Source: CAVQBP01 sp964448105 (GTDB lineage Bacteria; Bacteroidota; Ignavibacteria; Ignavibacteriales; Ignavibacteriaceae). From it: DNA of 36,487 nucleotides. The first letter of the stretch is position 1; the number at the start of each line of letters is the position of its first letter. The translations under genes were made by a program, and so were the position numbers. The stretch lies in contig CAYUVK010000049.1 in assembly GCA_964448105.1 (NCBI GenBank), forward strand, positions 1-36,487, read 5' to 3'. The notes below the pieces were generated by a model. That model worked only from the letters and a program-made list of their open reading frames with translations. It did not search any database and was not told the DNA's origin. Shown here piece after piece: positions 1 to 9,914 of this stretch.

Positions 1-287
1 AAATTCTTCAAATTAATTTTAAACAATTCATTCTTATACACATCAAGGCAGTACTTACAATTAAGACAACTCTTCATATATAACCACTTTTCGTTTGGAC
101 AACAGAAAATTGGAAGAATTGCCCCTTTATCTAATACCCCTTATTACATCAAAATTAAAATATAATCAAAAATAACAGATTTGTACAAAAATTTTTTTTC
201 CAATCCGGACTAAGCAAACCATGCTCAACTTTCCCTTTATCAAGCATGGTTTCCAAGATACATGAATTAAAATATAGAATATAATAT
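1..287. other. Left-edge non-coding stretch with possible partial gene start
   Basis: No well-supported gene. On the minus strand an ATG at 75-77 opens a frame that runs off the window edge and begins with a Cys-rich stretch (CLNCKYC). It has no convincing ribosome binding site and only 25 codons are visible, so it is at best a hint of a gene to the left. The part nearer 288 holds an inverted repeat, listed separately. Confidence 0.25.
216..252 (-). terminator. Candidate terminator hairpin downstream of the DUF5107-T9SS gene
   Basis: Perfect 10-bp inverted repeat (AAACCATGCT at 216-225 and AGCATGGTTT at 243-252) with a 17-base loop, 35 bp past the stop codon at 288. On the minus strand an A/T-rich run follows only after about 20 bases, so it is not a textbook Rho-independent terminator. 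It could also be an mRNA-stabilising 3' stem. Confidence 0.4.
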
Positions 288-2006
288 TTATTTGAGCAGC
301 ATCAGTTTCTTTGTTGCTGAATAATTATCAGCTTTAAATTGATAGAAATATATTCCGCTTGAAAGATTTGATCCGTTAAATTTAACCTCATGACTTCCGG
401 CATTCATTATTTTATTTACCAATGTTTCTACTTCGCTGCCTAAAATATCGTATATCTTCAATGTAACAAGGCTGCTCTTTGGGATTTGATATCTTATAAC
501 CGTATAAGGATTAAATGGATTAGGGTAATTCTGATATAATTTAAAATCTTTAATTGAAGCAATTGGCTGCTCCAATACGTTCGTGGATAATGTATCCAAA
601 AGAATTGTTCCAGTCAAATAATTTCCATTAACGGAATCAATAATACTGAACTTCAAACTATCATTAAATGACCATGATTGATTTTCAGGTAAATTTACTG
701 ATAGCAGGTTTCCATTTACCGGGTCCGGCAAAATTTTCTGAGTTGTTAAGATTTGCGGATTCTGTCCGGTAATTTCTATCTTTACATTAAAATTGTTCCC
801 GGGGTTAGTGGTCACAAATTCTAAATTAACCGTATCTCCCTTCATCTTGAAATCTGCTATGATTTCATCGTTGGCATTAGTTACATTAGTCAGACCGACA
901 GACGGAACATAAATCTCTTTCCATTTTTTTTCCGAATTCATTGCAAACTGGGCAGGCACAAAAAATTCATTCGAATGTCCTGCCCATAATTCAACATATG
1001 GTCTATGGGTTTCATTCGGATCTTTAAAAGGATCGATATTCTGACTTTGCTGGTAACCCCATGCCCAAATTTTGATACCCGGAGTTATATTGTTATCGGC
1101 AATGCGGATAAGCCCTTCCCCATTATCGTGGTTTATTACACCCCAATAATTGTCATTTGTATCATCCCAAACATATGCAATACCATCATTGGTCCAATTT
1201 TTCCAGTAACGTAATTTAGTCAGCGTATATATTCCGTTTTCACCAGGAACCCGTTTTTCCTGTTTCATAATATCCGGGTACCATGAAGGGATTTTTATTT
1301 TCGATGCCGGAATAATAAGTTCAGTTCCTTCAGTACAGCTTGGATCACCCGGCTGAGATCCCGGTGCTAATGTTAAGCATGTCCAATATTCATAATTCAA
1401 ATTTTTACTTGAATCATTATATAAAGTTACATCCGCTTGCAGTGAGCTTGAACCTTTGATTAATGTAACAATGAAATCACATCTTAGGTTTGTTTTACCG
1501 TATGCCCATTTACCGGTATTGATCCCTTCTAAATTAACGGTATCTTGCCAGGACATCTTACAGCTGACAGTATCTGAAGTATTTTTTATAACAGCATATT
1601 GCCAGGGTAAAAGCCATGCTTTACCATGTTCCGGTTCCGGCAATGTGGGAAAGATACCCCCATAAACCATTAACCACTTATAATAAAACCAATCCTCCCC
1701 AACACCATATGGTACTCCGACAGGATTTTGATAAAGTTCTTCTCTTCCGGTAGGTTTGTAAATCATTGATAATATACGGCCTCCGAATTCCGGTACAAGG
1801 GTCACTTTCAGATATTCATTTTCAATAACAATTCCCTGAAAAATTTTGGAAGTAGTATCGTACTGAGTATCAGTATTCCAATGAACCGTATTATCATCAT
1901 TCAATTCATATTTAAAAGTATGCCATGTAATTGTAGTATCTCTTATTGTCACTTGAGCAAATAATAACGATGGTATTAATAATAAAAGCAATTGAAATTT
2001 CTTCAA
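288..2006 (-). CDS. DUF5107-like secreted protein with T9SS sorting domain
   Basis: 572 aa. A signal peptide (MKKFQLLLLLIPSLLFAQ) is followed by a galactose-mutarotase-like beta-sandwich of the DUF5107 type (about residues 50-370, with the characteristic VPEFGGRILSMIY segment), a short linker region, and a C-terminal type A T9SS sorting domain (NYPNPFNP near residue 490, ending in TKKLMLLK). It is therefore expected to be exported and displayed or released by the type IX system. The family resembles aldose epimerases but its activity is not established; a role in binding or handling sugars from the glucan is inferred from context. The start is a TTG codon: AAGGAG lies six bases upstream and the signal peptide begins there. 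It is the last gene of the cluster, 71 bp after the GH30 gene. Confidence 0.85.
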   Translation of the reverse strand: MKKFQLLLLLIPSLLFAQVTIRDTTITWHTFKYELNDDNTVHWNTDTQYDTTSKIFQGIVIENEYLKVTLVPEFGGRILSMIYKPTGREELYQNPVGVPYGVGEDWFYYKWLMVYGGIFPTLPEPEHGKAWLLPWQYAVIKNTSDTVSCKMSWQDTVNLEGINTGKWAYGKTNLRCDFIVTLIKGSSSLQADVTLYNDSSKNLNYEYWTCLTLAPGSQPGDPSCTEGTELIIPASKIKIPSWYPDIMKQEKRVPGENGIYTLTKLRYWKNWTNDGIAYVWDDTNDNYWGVINHDNGEGLIRIADNNITPGIKIWAWGYQQSQNIDPFKDPNETHRPYVELWAGHSNEFFVPAQFAMNSEKKWKEIYVPSVGLTNVTNANDEIIADFKMKGDTVNLEFVTTNPGNNFNVKIEITGQNPQILTTQKILPDPVNGNLLSVNLPENQSWSFNDSLKFSIIDSVNGNYLTGTILLDTLSTNVLEQPIASIKDFKLYQNYPNPFNPYTVIRYQIPKSSLVTLKIYDILGSEVETLVNKIMNAGSHEVKFNGSNLSSGIYFYQFKADNYSATKKLMLLK

Positions 2007-2077
2007 AACAATCTCCTTCAGTATTTAGAATTTATATTGATGAATATTCGGTAAACTAATTCTTTCTCTCACGCAAA

Positions 2078-3505
2078 CTAAAACACCATAGTTATAATTG
2101 CATGAGCCGGACTAGAATACTTTGCTACCTTCCCATTCACCCAAACCTGAAATTCACGATCAGCATCACTTACATTTAAAATGATGACTGCAACTTTCCC
2201 ATCCGGATTTTTAAAAGCTGTCGCAATAAAGTTATCGCTGCTGGAAGTACAGGCAATTCTTTTAGCACCGGGTTTTACAAACCTAGAAAAATGACCAAAC
2301 ATATAGTAAGTAGGACTATAAACCAGTTCGCCGGTTTTGGTATTAAAGGTACAAACATTCGAACCCCGGAATTCTCCGCCTGCATGACGGGGGCCGCCGT
2401 TTTCGTTAAGCAGCATATTCCAATAAACATAACCCTGTGCCCAGTTATTTAAATCTATGATCATATTCTTGGCTAAACGAAATGCATCATTCCAGCTTCC
2501 GCCAATTCCTGCTTCAGTATAAAGCAATCCTTTATCCGGGAAAGCATCATGAACCATCCTGACATTATCAAAATGATCCCCTACGTACCAATGAAAACCC
2601 ATACCCCAAATATATTTAGAAGCTTCAGGATCATTATATGCAACTTGAGCCCGCTGATACATAATACCCCTGTTATGATCCCAGATCATTAGTTTTAAAT
2701 TTGCCAGTCCATTCTTTTCCAACGTTGGCCCGAGATAATCACGCACAAAGTCTTTTTCTTCTTCAGCGGTAAAAATGCACGACTCCCAAACCTGAACAGC
2801 CATAGGTTCATTTTGTACTGTGAGACCCCAAATTGGAATGCCTTCTTTGTCATAAGCTTTTACATACTTTACAAAATAGTCTGCCCATGTCTGAAAATAT
2901 TCAGGTTTGAGTTTCCCTCCATAGAGCATATCGTCATTAGTTTTCATCCAAGCCGGGGGACTCCATGGTGAAGCAAATATTTTAATATTTCCCTGAGCTG
3001 CTTTTAAAGCCATTTGGATTAAAGGTAAACGGTTTTTCCTATCATGATCAATAGAAAAATGCTTTAGCTCTTTATCCCCTTTCACATCATCGTAAGTATA
3101 CATTTCATCGGAATAATCGCAGCTATGAATGGTTGTACGGCACAGAGTATATCCGTTTCCTTCAACCGGATCAAAATGTGCCTTTATAAAGTCTGCCTTT
3201 TGTTCTTTTGATAATTGGGAAAAAATAACTGCAGTTGCATCTGTGAATGCTCCGCCAAAACCTTCAATAGTCTGAAAAGTTTTATCGAGGTCAATAAATA
3301 TTGTCGGATAATTTTCATCAGGTTGCTCCAGTTGTTCCAAAGCACGGTAATTGTGATCACTTAGCAATTCGGAAGTTGATTCTGCCGTCATATAAACTTT
3401 TGCCTGAACATAATCACTCTTTTGTCCGTAAGTATTAGAATAAAAACAGACAACGGAAATCGTAAAGATTATAAATAAACAATATTTTTGTATTAATTTT
3501 TTCAT
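2078..3505 (-). CDS. GH30 family glycoside hydrolase (glucosylceramidase-like), secreted
   Basis: 475 aa from the chosen start. Signal peptide at the N-terminus (MKKLIQKYCLFIIF...), then a GH30 (beta/alpha)8 catalytic domain with GFGGAFTDA, SPWSPPAWMK, the acid/base Glu in VQNEPM (about E233) and the nucleophile in YTEAGIGG (about E331), and a short C-terminal beta domain. Characterised bacterial GH30 enzymes of this kind include beta-glucosidases and endo-beta-1,6-glucanases; with GH16, GH55 and GH5 neighbours, cutting beta-1,6 branches of laminarin is plausible but inferred. The frame is open upstream to 3604, overlapping the GH5 gene, but the ATG at 3505 has GGAG eight bases upstream and begins the signal peptide, so the longer start is rejected. 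The second GH30 at 21262-22767 is a diverged paralogue. Confidence 0.92.
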   Translation of the reverse strand: MKKLIQKYCLFIIFTISVVCFYSNTYGQKSDYVQAKVYMTAESTSELLSDHNYRALEQLEQPDENYPTIFIDLDKTFQTIEGFGGAFTDATAVIFSQLSKEQKADFIKAHFDPVEGNGYTLCRTTIHSCDYSDEMYTYDDVKGDKELKHFSIDHDRKNRLPLIQMALKAAQGNIKIFASPWSPPAWMKTNDDMLYGGKLKPEYFQTWADYFVKYVKAYDKEGIPIWGLTVQNEPMAVQVWESCIFTAEEEKDFVRDYLGPTLEKNGLANLKLMIWDHNRGIMYQRAQVAYNDPEASKYIWGMGFHWYVGDHFDNVRMVHDAFPDKGLLYTEAGIGGSWNDAFRLAKNMIIDLNNWAQGYVYWNMLLNENGGPRHAGGEFRGSNVCTFNTKTGELVYSPTYYMFGHFSRFVKPGAKRIACTSSSDNFIATAFKNPDGKVAVIILNVSDADREFQVWVNGKVAKYSSPAHAIITMVF

Positions 3506-3578
3506 AAAAATTCTCCAATAATTACTTTCAAAATTTCTATAAATGATGTTCATGTTAAAATTTGATTTGATAATTTTT

Positions 3579-4886
3579 TTATTCCTTTTCCGGTTGAAAA
3601 ACACCCTCAGACTTTATAACCTTTTTGCTTTCTAAATATTTATCCGGATTAAGCGGAACAAGAGAACGTACCATGTCAGGTAAAAACTCACAATACTCCG
3701 AGTTGGTTTTTTTTGCTTGATTAAAAAGCCATTCCTTAGCCTGTTCTTTTGAAGGTTTCTCTTCTTTACCGTTCCAATATGCTAATATTTTAAGGAAGCC
3801 GGGATTTCTGACAATACTCCATGGCTGAGTTTGCCGGTCAAACTTTTTATGTGTCCACCAGCTCCAGCTTACATTAGCACTTTCAAGGAAAGTTGTTGCT
3901 TCAGTATTGAGCTTATAAGGTGGTCGTTGCTCGCCTGTTTCTCCATGCCAAAGAGGAATATTATATTTTTTACGAAACTTATCCCATCTTTCAAGTCCTT
4001 CTTGATTAGAAGTGGGAGGATATGAATGAAAAGCCATTGCTAAATGCGGATCCCAATCCATTGGTTCGAGAATATCAAATGTCTGCGCCCAATCATCTCC
4101 CTCAATAAATATAATTCCATCAGGATCTACAGTTCGAATTGTATCGGTAAGTTGAATATAGATTTCGCGAAGTAATTTTGGTTCAACATTTTTATAGCGT
4201 ATAAGAAGCGGCTCGTTCAGTAAATCATAACCGATAATGTAATTGGAATTTTTATACCTATCCGCAATTTTATACCAAAGTTCGATGCACATAGGCCAGT
4301 ACTTTTCTTTTTCAGTCCACAATCTTGCTTCACCGTCACTATCGGAAATGTTTTCTGCATTCTGAGCTCCGGGGGCACCATGCATATCCCAGATTATTCC
4401 AATTTCATTTTTTTCACACCATTTAACCAGGCTGTCCAAAAGACTAAATCCATATTCCGAATATTTGAAAGGCGGTTGTTCCGGTTGTTCTTTCCGCGGC
4501 TGAAGAATAGAAGCCAATATCGGAATACGTAGTGAGTTCGCACCCCATGATTTCATCGCAGCTATATCTCTTTCAGTAAGGAAATTTTCATAATACAACC
4601 GCCAGAATTCTTTTGCATCTTCTCTACCAATAAGATCTTCTATAGCTTGTTCAAACTGCCATGGTCTATCTATTTTTCTTATTCCCCACATATATCCTTC
4701 AGGCAGAAGCCAGCATCCTAATCCGAATCCCCTTAGAATTACTTTCTCTCCTGTTTTTTTATTTATAAAGTCCTGCCCCTTTGTTGTATATTGTGCATTG
4801 CTTTTTGTAATACAGATGAAAAAAAGTATGAAAAGAAAAAAAGTAGTTAGTTCTTTTAGATCCCGGTTTATAAATTTAATCCCCAT
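3579..4886 (-). CDS. GH5 family glycoside hydrolase (exo-beta-1,3-glucanase-like)
   Basis: 435 aa. N-terminal signal peptide (hydrophobic stretch at residues 13-28, ending near SNAQ), then a GH5 catalytic barrel: the substrate-pocket segment GFGLGCWLLPEG, the acid/base in DLLNEPL (about E225) and the nucleophile in WHGETGEQ (about E316). The LRGFGLGCWL opening recalls exo-beta-1,3-glucanase-type GH5 subfamilies, so removal of glucose from laminari-oligosaccharides is the likely role; specificity cannot be read from sequence alone. The ATG at 4886 has AGGAG eight bases upstream. It lies between the GH55-like gene (122 bp upstream) and the GH30 gene (73 bp downstream), presumably co-transcribed. 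Confidence 0.9.
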   Translation of the reverse strand: MGIKFINRDLKELTTFFLFILFFICITKSNAQYTTKGQDFINKKTGEKVILRGFGLGCWLLPEGYMWGIRKIDRPWQFEQAIEDLIGREDAKEFWRLYYENFLTERDIAAMKSWGANSLRIPILASILQPRKEQPEQPPFKYSEYGFSLLDSLVKWCEKNEIGIIWDMHGAPGAQNAENISDSDGEARLWTEKEKYWPMCIELWYKIADRYKNSNYIIGYDLLNEPLLIRYKNVEPKLLREIYIQLTDTIRTVDPDGIIFIEGDDWAQTFDILEPMDWDPHLAMAFHSYPPTSNQEGLERWDKFRKKYNIPLWHGETGEQRPPYKLNTEATTFLESANVSWSWWTHKKFDRQTQPWSIVRNPGFLKILAYWNGKEEKPSKEQAKEWLFNQAKKTNSEYCEFLPDMVRSLVPLNPDKYLESKKVIKSEGVFQPEKE

Positions 4887-5008
4887 TAATTCTCTCCTGC
4901 AATAAAAAAGTATTATTTGAATTACTATTAAGAATTATATAATCATTATATTTTTTAATTGATATCTGCACTTAAAGAAATATTTTTTAAAAGAATAATT
5001 GATTTTGT

Positions 5009-8000
5009 CTATTGTTTTGTTAATTCTCTCCCGCTATTTTCAGTTTCAATTTTATATAAAGATGATCTTGCGGTGATAAAAAGAGTGCTTCTGTTTTCTC
5101 CTCCGAAAACAATACACGCAGGCCGTTCCGGTATTTTAATTTCATCAATTTGTTTGCCTGATGAATCGTAAACAAAAATATTTCCTGCAGTTATGTATAC
5201 ATTCCCCTTAGAATCCACAGCTACATCAAGTTCACCTCTTTCTGCAAAAAGCTGAGGATTCGAAAGTGAACCATCCGGACTGACAGAAAATTTATACGTC
5301 TTCTGCCCGAATTCATCTGCCATAAAGAAAGCGTGTTTGGGAACAGCCTTTCTCAATGAGTAGGCTCGCCGCAAATCTTCACATTGAGGAATAAAAGTAG
5401 TTCCATCAGGTGATACAAATTGCTCTTTTAACGGATCAAATGTTTCATGTCTAAAATAAGATAAATATGCTGTATATGATGAATGTGTAACCGGCGGATT
5501 ATCCTTTGTATAAGTTGTTATAGTTAAAAAATCGTGCTCATCACGCCACCTGTGCCCCGGTAACACAGCAATTTTTGCATTATTTGATTCCGGAGCAACC
5601 GGTTTGAGAACTTGGAAATCGTCTTCTGTACTATCAGGATTAAATGCAACCACCTGACCATCGTTTGTAGTAACAATAAGATTATCGGATTGATCAAATG
5701 CAAGAGCTGCTGGTGTAACAAGAAGTTCTCTAATAAGAGTCAATTTTTTATCTGCTGGCGACCAACGGTAAATTTGACGCCATCTTGAATCTGTAAAATA
5801 GACATTCCCTTTGCTGTCGACTGCCGAACCATCTATGAATTCAAAACCTCCTACGATCTTCTCTACTTTTGCACCTGGAGTAATTATAGATGAATTATTT
5901 TTAATACTATTTTCTTTTGGGGGATTACCGGAAATATTTAACCGTGCAATCTCCCTCTCCCGGATTTGAAAATTGTATGTTTGATCATAAAGGGTATTAT
6001 CATAAGTAAACTTACTGGGGCTATAAACATGGATTCCATTAAATTCAATATTCTGTGATGAATTAACAATTATACCATTTGGGTATGGACTGATCATTCT
6101 TATGACCCTGTAAAGATACAAATTGGCAAATGTGATATTACTGGAATTTTCTATTCGAAGGGGAAGTGCATGGGGACTTTCTGCGCCTTCCTCTTCCATC
6201 TGCATATCATAAATTTTCCAGTTTGAAACATTTCTAATAATAACTTCATTCCTTACATGATGCTCGATAGACATAGCATAAAGACGACCCGGTGTAGAAG
6301 TATTGGATACATAAATTCCTGCTTGTGCAAATGTATTGGGTGTCCATATATCCTTAAAAGTACCTCCGCCGCCGTCAGTGATCCATAAACTCCAGTACTC
6401 GGAATCCCAATCCCGATCTCTATAAGGATCACCACTCCAGAACTGGTTATAAACAGGAACAGCCGAACCATCTGCATTATAAGTTCCATGACCTCCGATA
6501 AAACGAACATCGTTCATTAATGAATTTGGGCCTGCCATCCATTTAGCAGCTACAGCACGATTATTATATGCCCCCGGATCTAATCCAATACCGGTTACAA
6601 TATTTTCCCCACCATTTGGTGCTTCAAGCAAGGCCATTGGACTTCCAATCCCGCCAAAAGCCGGAGTTTTATCGGCTAGAACAATCTGTGTGGTTATTGG
6701 ACTGAGTCCAATAAGAACAGTATTTGGTTTAAGTTCAATTGTTTGTGATACAAGATAGCGTCCTGTAGGAATATAAATAGCTTGATATTTGGCAATGGCA
6801 TTTTTCAAAGCCTCGGTATCATCTGTTTTGCCATCACCTTTTCCACCCAAAGAAATAAGATTAACCCAATTTTTACAATCAGGTAATGGGGGTATATCTG
6901 AACTTTGAAGCTCAGGTAATTTATCAAGAGGCTTAATATTATAAGTTGTTTTCACCTCAGGAGTATATCCCAAGTCAGCAATCTGCAAGCCATGACAGAA
7001 ATCAATTACCTGGTATATATTATCCGGAACTTTAATCTCCTTTTTACTTTTCCGGAAAGATGCAAGAACAGGGACATTTTTACATACTACATTTTTTAAA
7101 TTAAACTGTGGACGGGCATTGTATTCATCACTAATAACAATAGCCGGACCACTAATATTCTCAAGGCGTGAATCGGTTAAAAAAAGCTCTTCCGCCCGAT
7201 TAGGATTAACAATAATTGCACTGGGAATATTTTTAAAATGATTTCGTACAAGGGTAAGACCAGCTTCTTCTGTAGATATTGCAGCTTTAGTCTGCCCTTC
7301 AAAATAACTATCGATCATCAGGAACGGCCAGCTTGGTGATGGCTTAGTAGTAATTATGCCGTATTCACCACCTATAAAACAACAATCATCTATTTCATTA
7401 CCGACCTCCTCAACTCCTGCCTTTCCTTTTCCAATATTAAAATCAACATGGGCTATATAGCAATGCTGTGCAAAATGAGAACGGATTGCAATTGCAGCAG
7501 GATTACCATCTTTAATTTCAAAATTTATATTGCTTATTGCACTGTAAAAGGTACCCGGATTAGCGTCACGAATAGTACGGTCATCCTTAGGCCTGTTGCT
7601 AGCAAAATGAATCAGATATTTTCCTTCACCTACCTGGAATCCCGGTGTACTCTCTTCTAGAACAAAAACCGGCCTGTTTTTCCCATATCCTATCAGTCGA
7701 ATCCCTTTCCAAACATAAATTGTCTTACTGATTTGATACTCGCCTTCCGGGATCATTACTATTCCAAACACTGATTGCTCCTCTGCTTTGTTTATTGCAT
7801 CCTGCAAAGCCTCTGAATCATCACCTTTCGAGTTTGGGGTAACTGGAAAATTTTCCGGGATTAAATAAACGGCTTTTTTATCTTGAAGCGGTACGGTATA
7901 AAATGATTTTCCTACTTCATAATTTGATGAAGATTTATCTTTATAAAAACTTGTTGGGTAGGATTCAATAGATAAAAAAAAGGTAATTTGAATTATTGCA

Positions 8001-8032
8001 ATTATTATTTTCAATGTATTCCTAAAATACAT
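5009..8032 (-). CDS. GH55-like double beta-helix protein fused to an SMP-30/NHL propeller
   Basis: About 1007 aa from the chosen start. Signal-peptide-like N-terminus, then two tandem pectate-lyase-3-type right-handed beta-helices (about residues 50-350 and 385-710; the second opens with LGGKGDGKTDDTEAL and the matching IYIPTGRYLVSQTIEL strand), the arrangement of GH55 exo-beta-1,3-glucanases. The C-terminal 280 residues read as an SMP-30/gluconolactonase-like propeller (FIDGSAVDSKGNVYFTDSRW, LAFDQSDNLIVTT, DVAVDSKGNVYITAG). GH55 activity fits the laminarin context, but the catalytic Glu was not pinned down. The frame is open up to 8146, but that extension would run into the terminator at 8142-8174; the ATG at 8032 has AGGGA upstream and begins the hydrophobic leader. 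This gene therefore appears to start a new transcription unit. Confidence 0.8.
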   Translation of the reverse strand: MYFRNTLKIIIAIIQITFFLSIESYPTSFYKDKSSSNYEVGKSFYTVPLQDKKAVYLIPENFPVTPNSKGDDSEALQDAINKAEEQSVFGIVMIPEGEYQISKTIYVWKGIRLIGYGKNRPVFVLEESTPGFQVGEGKYLIHFASNRPKDDRTIRDANPGTFYSAISNINFEIKDGNPAAIAIRSHFAQHCYIAHVDFNIGKGKAGVEEVGNEIDDCCFIGGEYGIITTKPSPSWPFLMIDSYFEGQTKAAISTEEAGLTLVRNHFKNIPSAIIVNPNRAEELFLTDSRLENISGPAIVISDEYNARPQFNLKNVVCKNVPVLASFRKSKKEIKVPDNIYQVIDFCHGLQIADLGYTPEVKTTYNIKPLDKLPELQSSDIPPLPDCKNWVNLISLGGKGDGKTDDTEALKNAIAKYQAIYIPTGRYLVSQTIELKPNTVLIGLSPITTQIVLADKTPAFGGIGSPMALLEAPNGGENIVTGIGLDPGAYNNRAVAAKWMAGPNSLMNDVRFIGGHGTYNADGSAVPVYNQFWSGDPYRDRDWDSEYWSLWITDGGGGTFKDIWTPNTFAQAGIYVSNTSTPGRLYAMSIEHHVRNEVIIRNVSNWKIYDMQMEEEGAESPHALPLRIENSSNITFANLYLYRVIRMISPYPNGIIVNSSQNIEFNGIHVYSPSKFTYDNTLYDQTYNFQIREREIARLNISGNPPKENSIKNNSSIITPGAKVEKIVGGFEFIDGSAVDSKGNVYFTDSRWRQIYRWSPADKKLTLIRELLVTPAALAFDQSDNLIVTTNDGQVVAFNPDSTEDDFQVLKPVAPESNNAKIAVLPGHRWRDEHDFLTITTYTKDNPPVTHSSYTAYLSYFRHETFDPLKEQFVSPDGTTFIPQCEDLRRAYSLRKAVPKHAFFMADEFGQKTYKFSVSPDGSLSNPQLFAERGELDVAVDSKGNVYITAGNIFVYDSSGKQIDEIKIPERPACIVFGGENRSTLFITARSSLYKIETENSGRELTKQ

Positions 8033-8141
8033 AGTAAGATTCCCTATTTTCAGTATTTGCAAAACACTTTTGTGTTTAGAAGAAGTCTGAGATAACTCTT
8101 TCGTAAATTGGATTTGATATTTTCTCATCCCAAAAAACAAA

Positions 8142-8174
8142 ATCAAGAGCGTCCGTTACCCGGACACTCTTGAT
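8142..8174 (-). terminator. Strong Rho-independent terminator ending the transporter-receptor operon
   Basis: Inverted repeat ATCAAGAG / CTCTTGAT plus inner GTCCG / CGGAC with one mismatch and a 5-base loop, followed on the minus strand by a T-rich run (complement of 8131-8141). It lies 13 bp past the stop codon of the T9SS beta-helix gene and separates the six-gene operon from the GH55-like gene. Confidence 0.85.
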
Positions 8175-8187
8175 AATATTACATTCC

Positions 8188-9852
8188 TCACTTCAGGAGC
8201 ATCATTTTCTTTGTTAGATTTACATTGTTTCCGCTTAATTTATAGATATATAAACCTGATGCTAGACTGCTTGCATTGAATGTTACTTTATGTAAACCCA
8301 CATTCATTTCACCATTAATTAGTGTTGCTACTTCCTGACCTAAGATATTATATACTCTCAATGTATAGCGTCCCGATTCTGCAATGGTAAACCCAATTTT
8401 TGTTGTCGGGTTAAACGGGTTCGGATAATTCTGATCTAATGTAAATGTAGTTGGAAGCTGCTGCTCTTCTTCAACACCAGTAAGCGGATAGTAACTTAAA
8501 TCACCAATAGGCTTACCGTCAGTTCCCATTAAACCTGAATAAGATCTAAAGTTTTCGGCAGTTGGATACTGAATGAAAAGCTTGTAGAAATCAGGATCGG
8601 TTGCTTGATCTGCATCCCACTCCCATCCATGTGTACTACCTGCCCTAATATCTGCACATGCTTGTGCTAATAGACCATTTGTGACCGATAAATCCTGAAA
8701 ATCGTTGAACATAGGATCTTGATTCCAGGTATTTTCTTCAACCAGTCCTGGCCAGGTGGTTTTGTCAGCAAACATTGCGATAGTACGTGAGTTCATCCAT
8801 ACTGGATGCCATACAGAATCATGGTTAGTTAAATAGGTTTCTATTTCAGAGCTATAGTACCAATCATTATTCTTTACTTCAATAATCCTTTGGTTCTCGG
8901 GGATTGTATAAGGACTAGGCGAAAGAGTATCTCCTCCGGCAGCATGAGCAAATAATGTATCTACATTAATTAATCCAAACATTAAACCGTTAGGATCCTG
9001 TGATTCCGCTTCAGTCTCAGTTAAACCAAGTGAACCTTCATTATAGAATATATTATTAGTAAATTTTGCAGTAAGCCACTGCGTTTGATGAAACGGCCAT
9101 TTAAATGAGTTCACAAAAGTACAATGGTTAACCTCAAGGTATTTAACAACCTTTGGCGGAAATAAGAAGCAGCTATTTGATTGAAAATATGAACTGTTTG
9201 TCACTATAAAAGTATCCACCTCAGTCGCACCTTCCAAGTAGAACAGAAAAGTAGTCCATTGGTCACCATCGTTCTGCTCGTTTCTTGCATGAAAGTTATT
9301 TATATGCCATCTTGTATGTGGTTGAGAAGTACCAAAAGCAGACCAACTGTTATAATCGCACCATACACCATCTAAATTAACAGTAACCAAAGAATCATTA
9401 ACTAAAAGAGCACCATTTGTACCCCATCCATGATTTACAGCACCAAAGTCAATTCCACTGAGCCAAATATTTTTAACCGTAATATCAGCCCAAGTAATTA
9501 TTAAACTTCCTGTTGATGTAGTGCCGTCCTCATTTATATTAGACATTATTTTAGGAGGTGTCTTCGTAGAATCATTTGGTTCCGGGGGATAAGCGACAAG
9601 TTCAACCGGATTTCTTAAATTAATTGCTTGATTGAGTATATAGAACTTGCCTCTTTCCAGCCTATATATCTTATGGTTTTGTTGACCGGTTCCGCTTGTA
9701 TCTGCAACTACATAATCAATTATTGAGTCGAAATATGGAGTTCCATCTGGATTGTTTGCAGGAACTACTACTGTGTCTGCACTTTGAGCCCTCAAAGTGC
9801 CTACTAAAACAACAAGAAAAATGTAAGTGAAAATCAGTTTTACGATCTTCAT
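8188..9852 (-). CDS. T9SS-exported beta-helix protein, candidate glycan-binding partner of the receptor
   Basis: 554 aa. Signal peptide (MKIVKLIFTYIFLVVLVGTLRAQ), a central region with short parallel beta-helix-like repeats rich in Asn and aromatic residues (about 60-290; e.g. VNHCTFVNSFKWPFHQ, KFTNNIFYNEG), a Trp-rich middle part, and a C-terminal T9SS type A sorting domain (NYPNPFNPTTKIGF, ending TKKMMLLK). No catalytic motif is recognised. It directly follows the TonB-dependent receptor, where SusD-like or surface glycan-binding proteins sit in Bacteroidetes loci, so a surface binding role is inferred. The ATG at 9852 is preferred over 9867 because AAAGGAG lies just upstream of it. A terminator follows. 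Confidence 0.85.
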   Translation of the reverse strand: MKIVKLIFTYIFLVVLVGTLRAQSADTVVVPANNPDGTPYFDSIIDYVVADTSGTGQQNHKIYRLERGKFYILNQAINLRNPVELVAYPPEPNDSTKTPPKIMSNINEDGTTSTGSLIITWADITVKNIWLSGIDFGAVNHGWGTNGALLVNDSLVTVNLDGVWCDYNSWSAFGTSQPHTRWHINNFHARNEQNDGDQWTTFLFYLEGATEVDTFIVTNSSYFQSNSCFLFPPKVVKYLEVNHCTFVNSFKWPFHQTQWLTAKFTNNIFYNEGSLGLTETEAESQDPNGLMFGLINVDTLFAHAAGGDTLSPSPYTIPENQRIIEVKNNDWYYSSEIETYLTNHDSVWHPVWMNSRTIAMFADKTTWPGLVEENTWNQDPMFNDFQDLSVTNGLLAQACADIRAGSTHGWEWDADQATDPDFYKLFIQYPTAENFRSYSGLMGTDGKPIGDLSYYPLTGVEEEQQLPTTFTLDQNYPNPFNPTTKIGFTIAESGRYTLRVYNILGQEVATLINGEMNVGLHKVTFNASSLASGLYIYKLSGNNVNLTKKMMLLK

Positions 9853-9914
9853 ATTGTCTCCTTTCATTTTGAAAAATGATTTATTTAAGTAATACCGAAA
9901 AATGTATAAAAACT

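Noticed and set aside
3506..3604. N-terminal extension of the GH30 gene overlapping the GH5 gene
   Set aside because: The extension is basic and low-complexity, and the ATG at 3505 has a ribosome binding site and begins a clear signal peptide.
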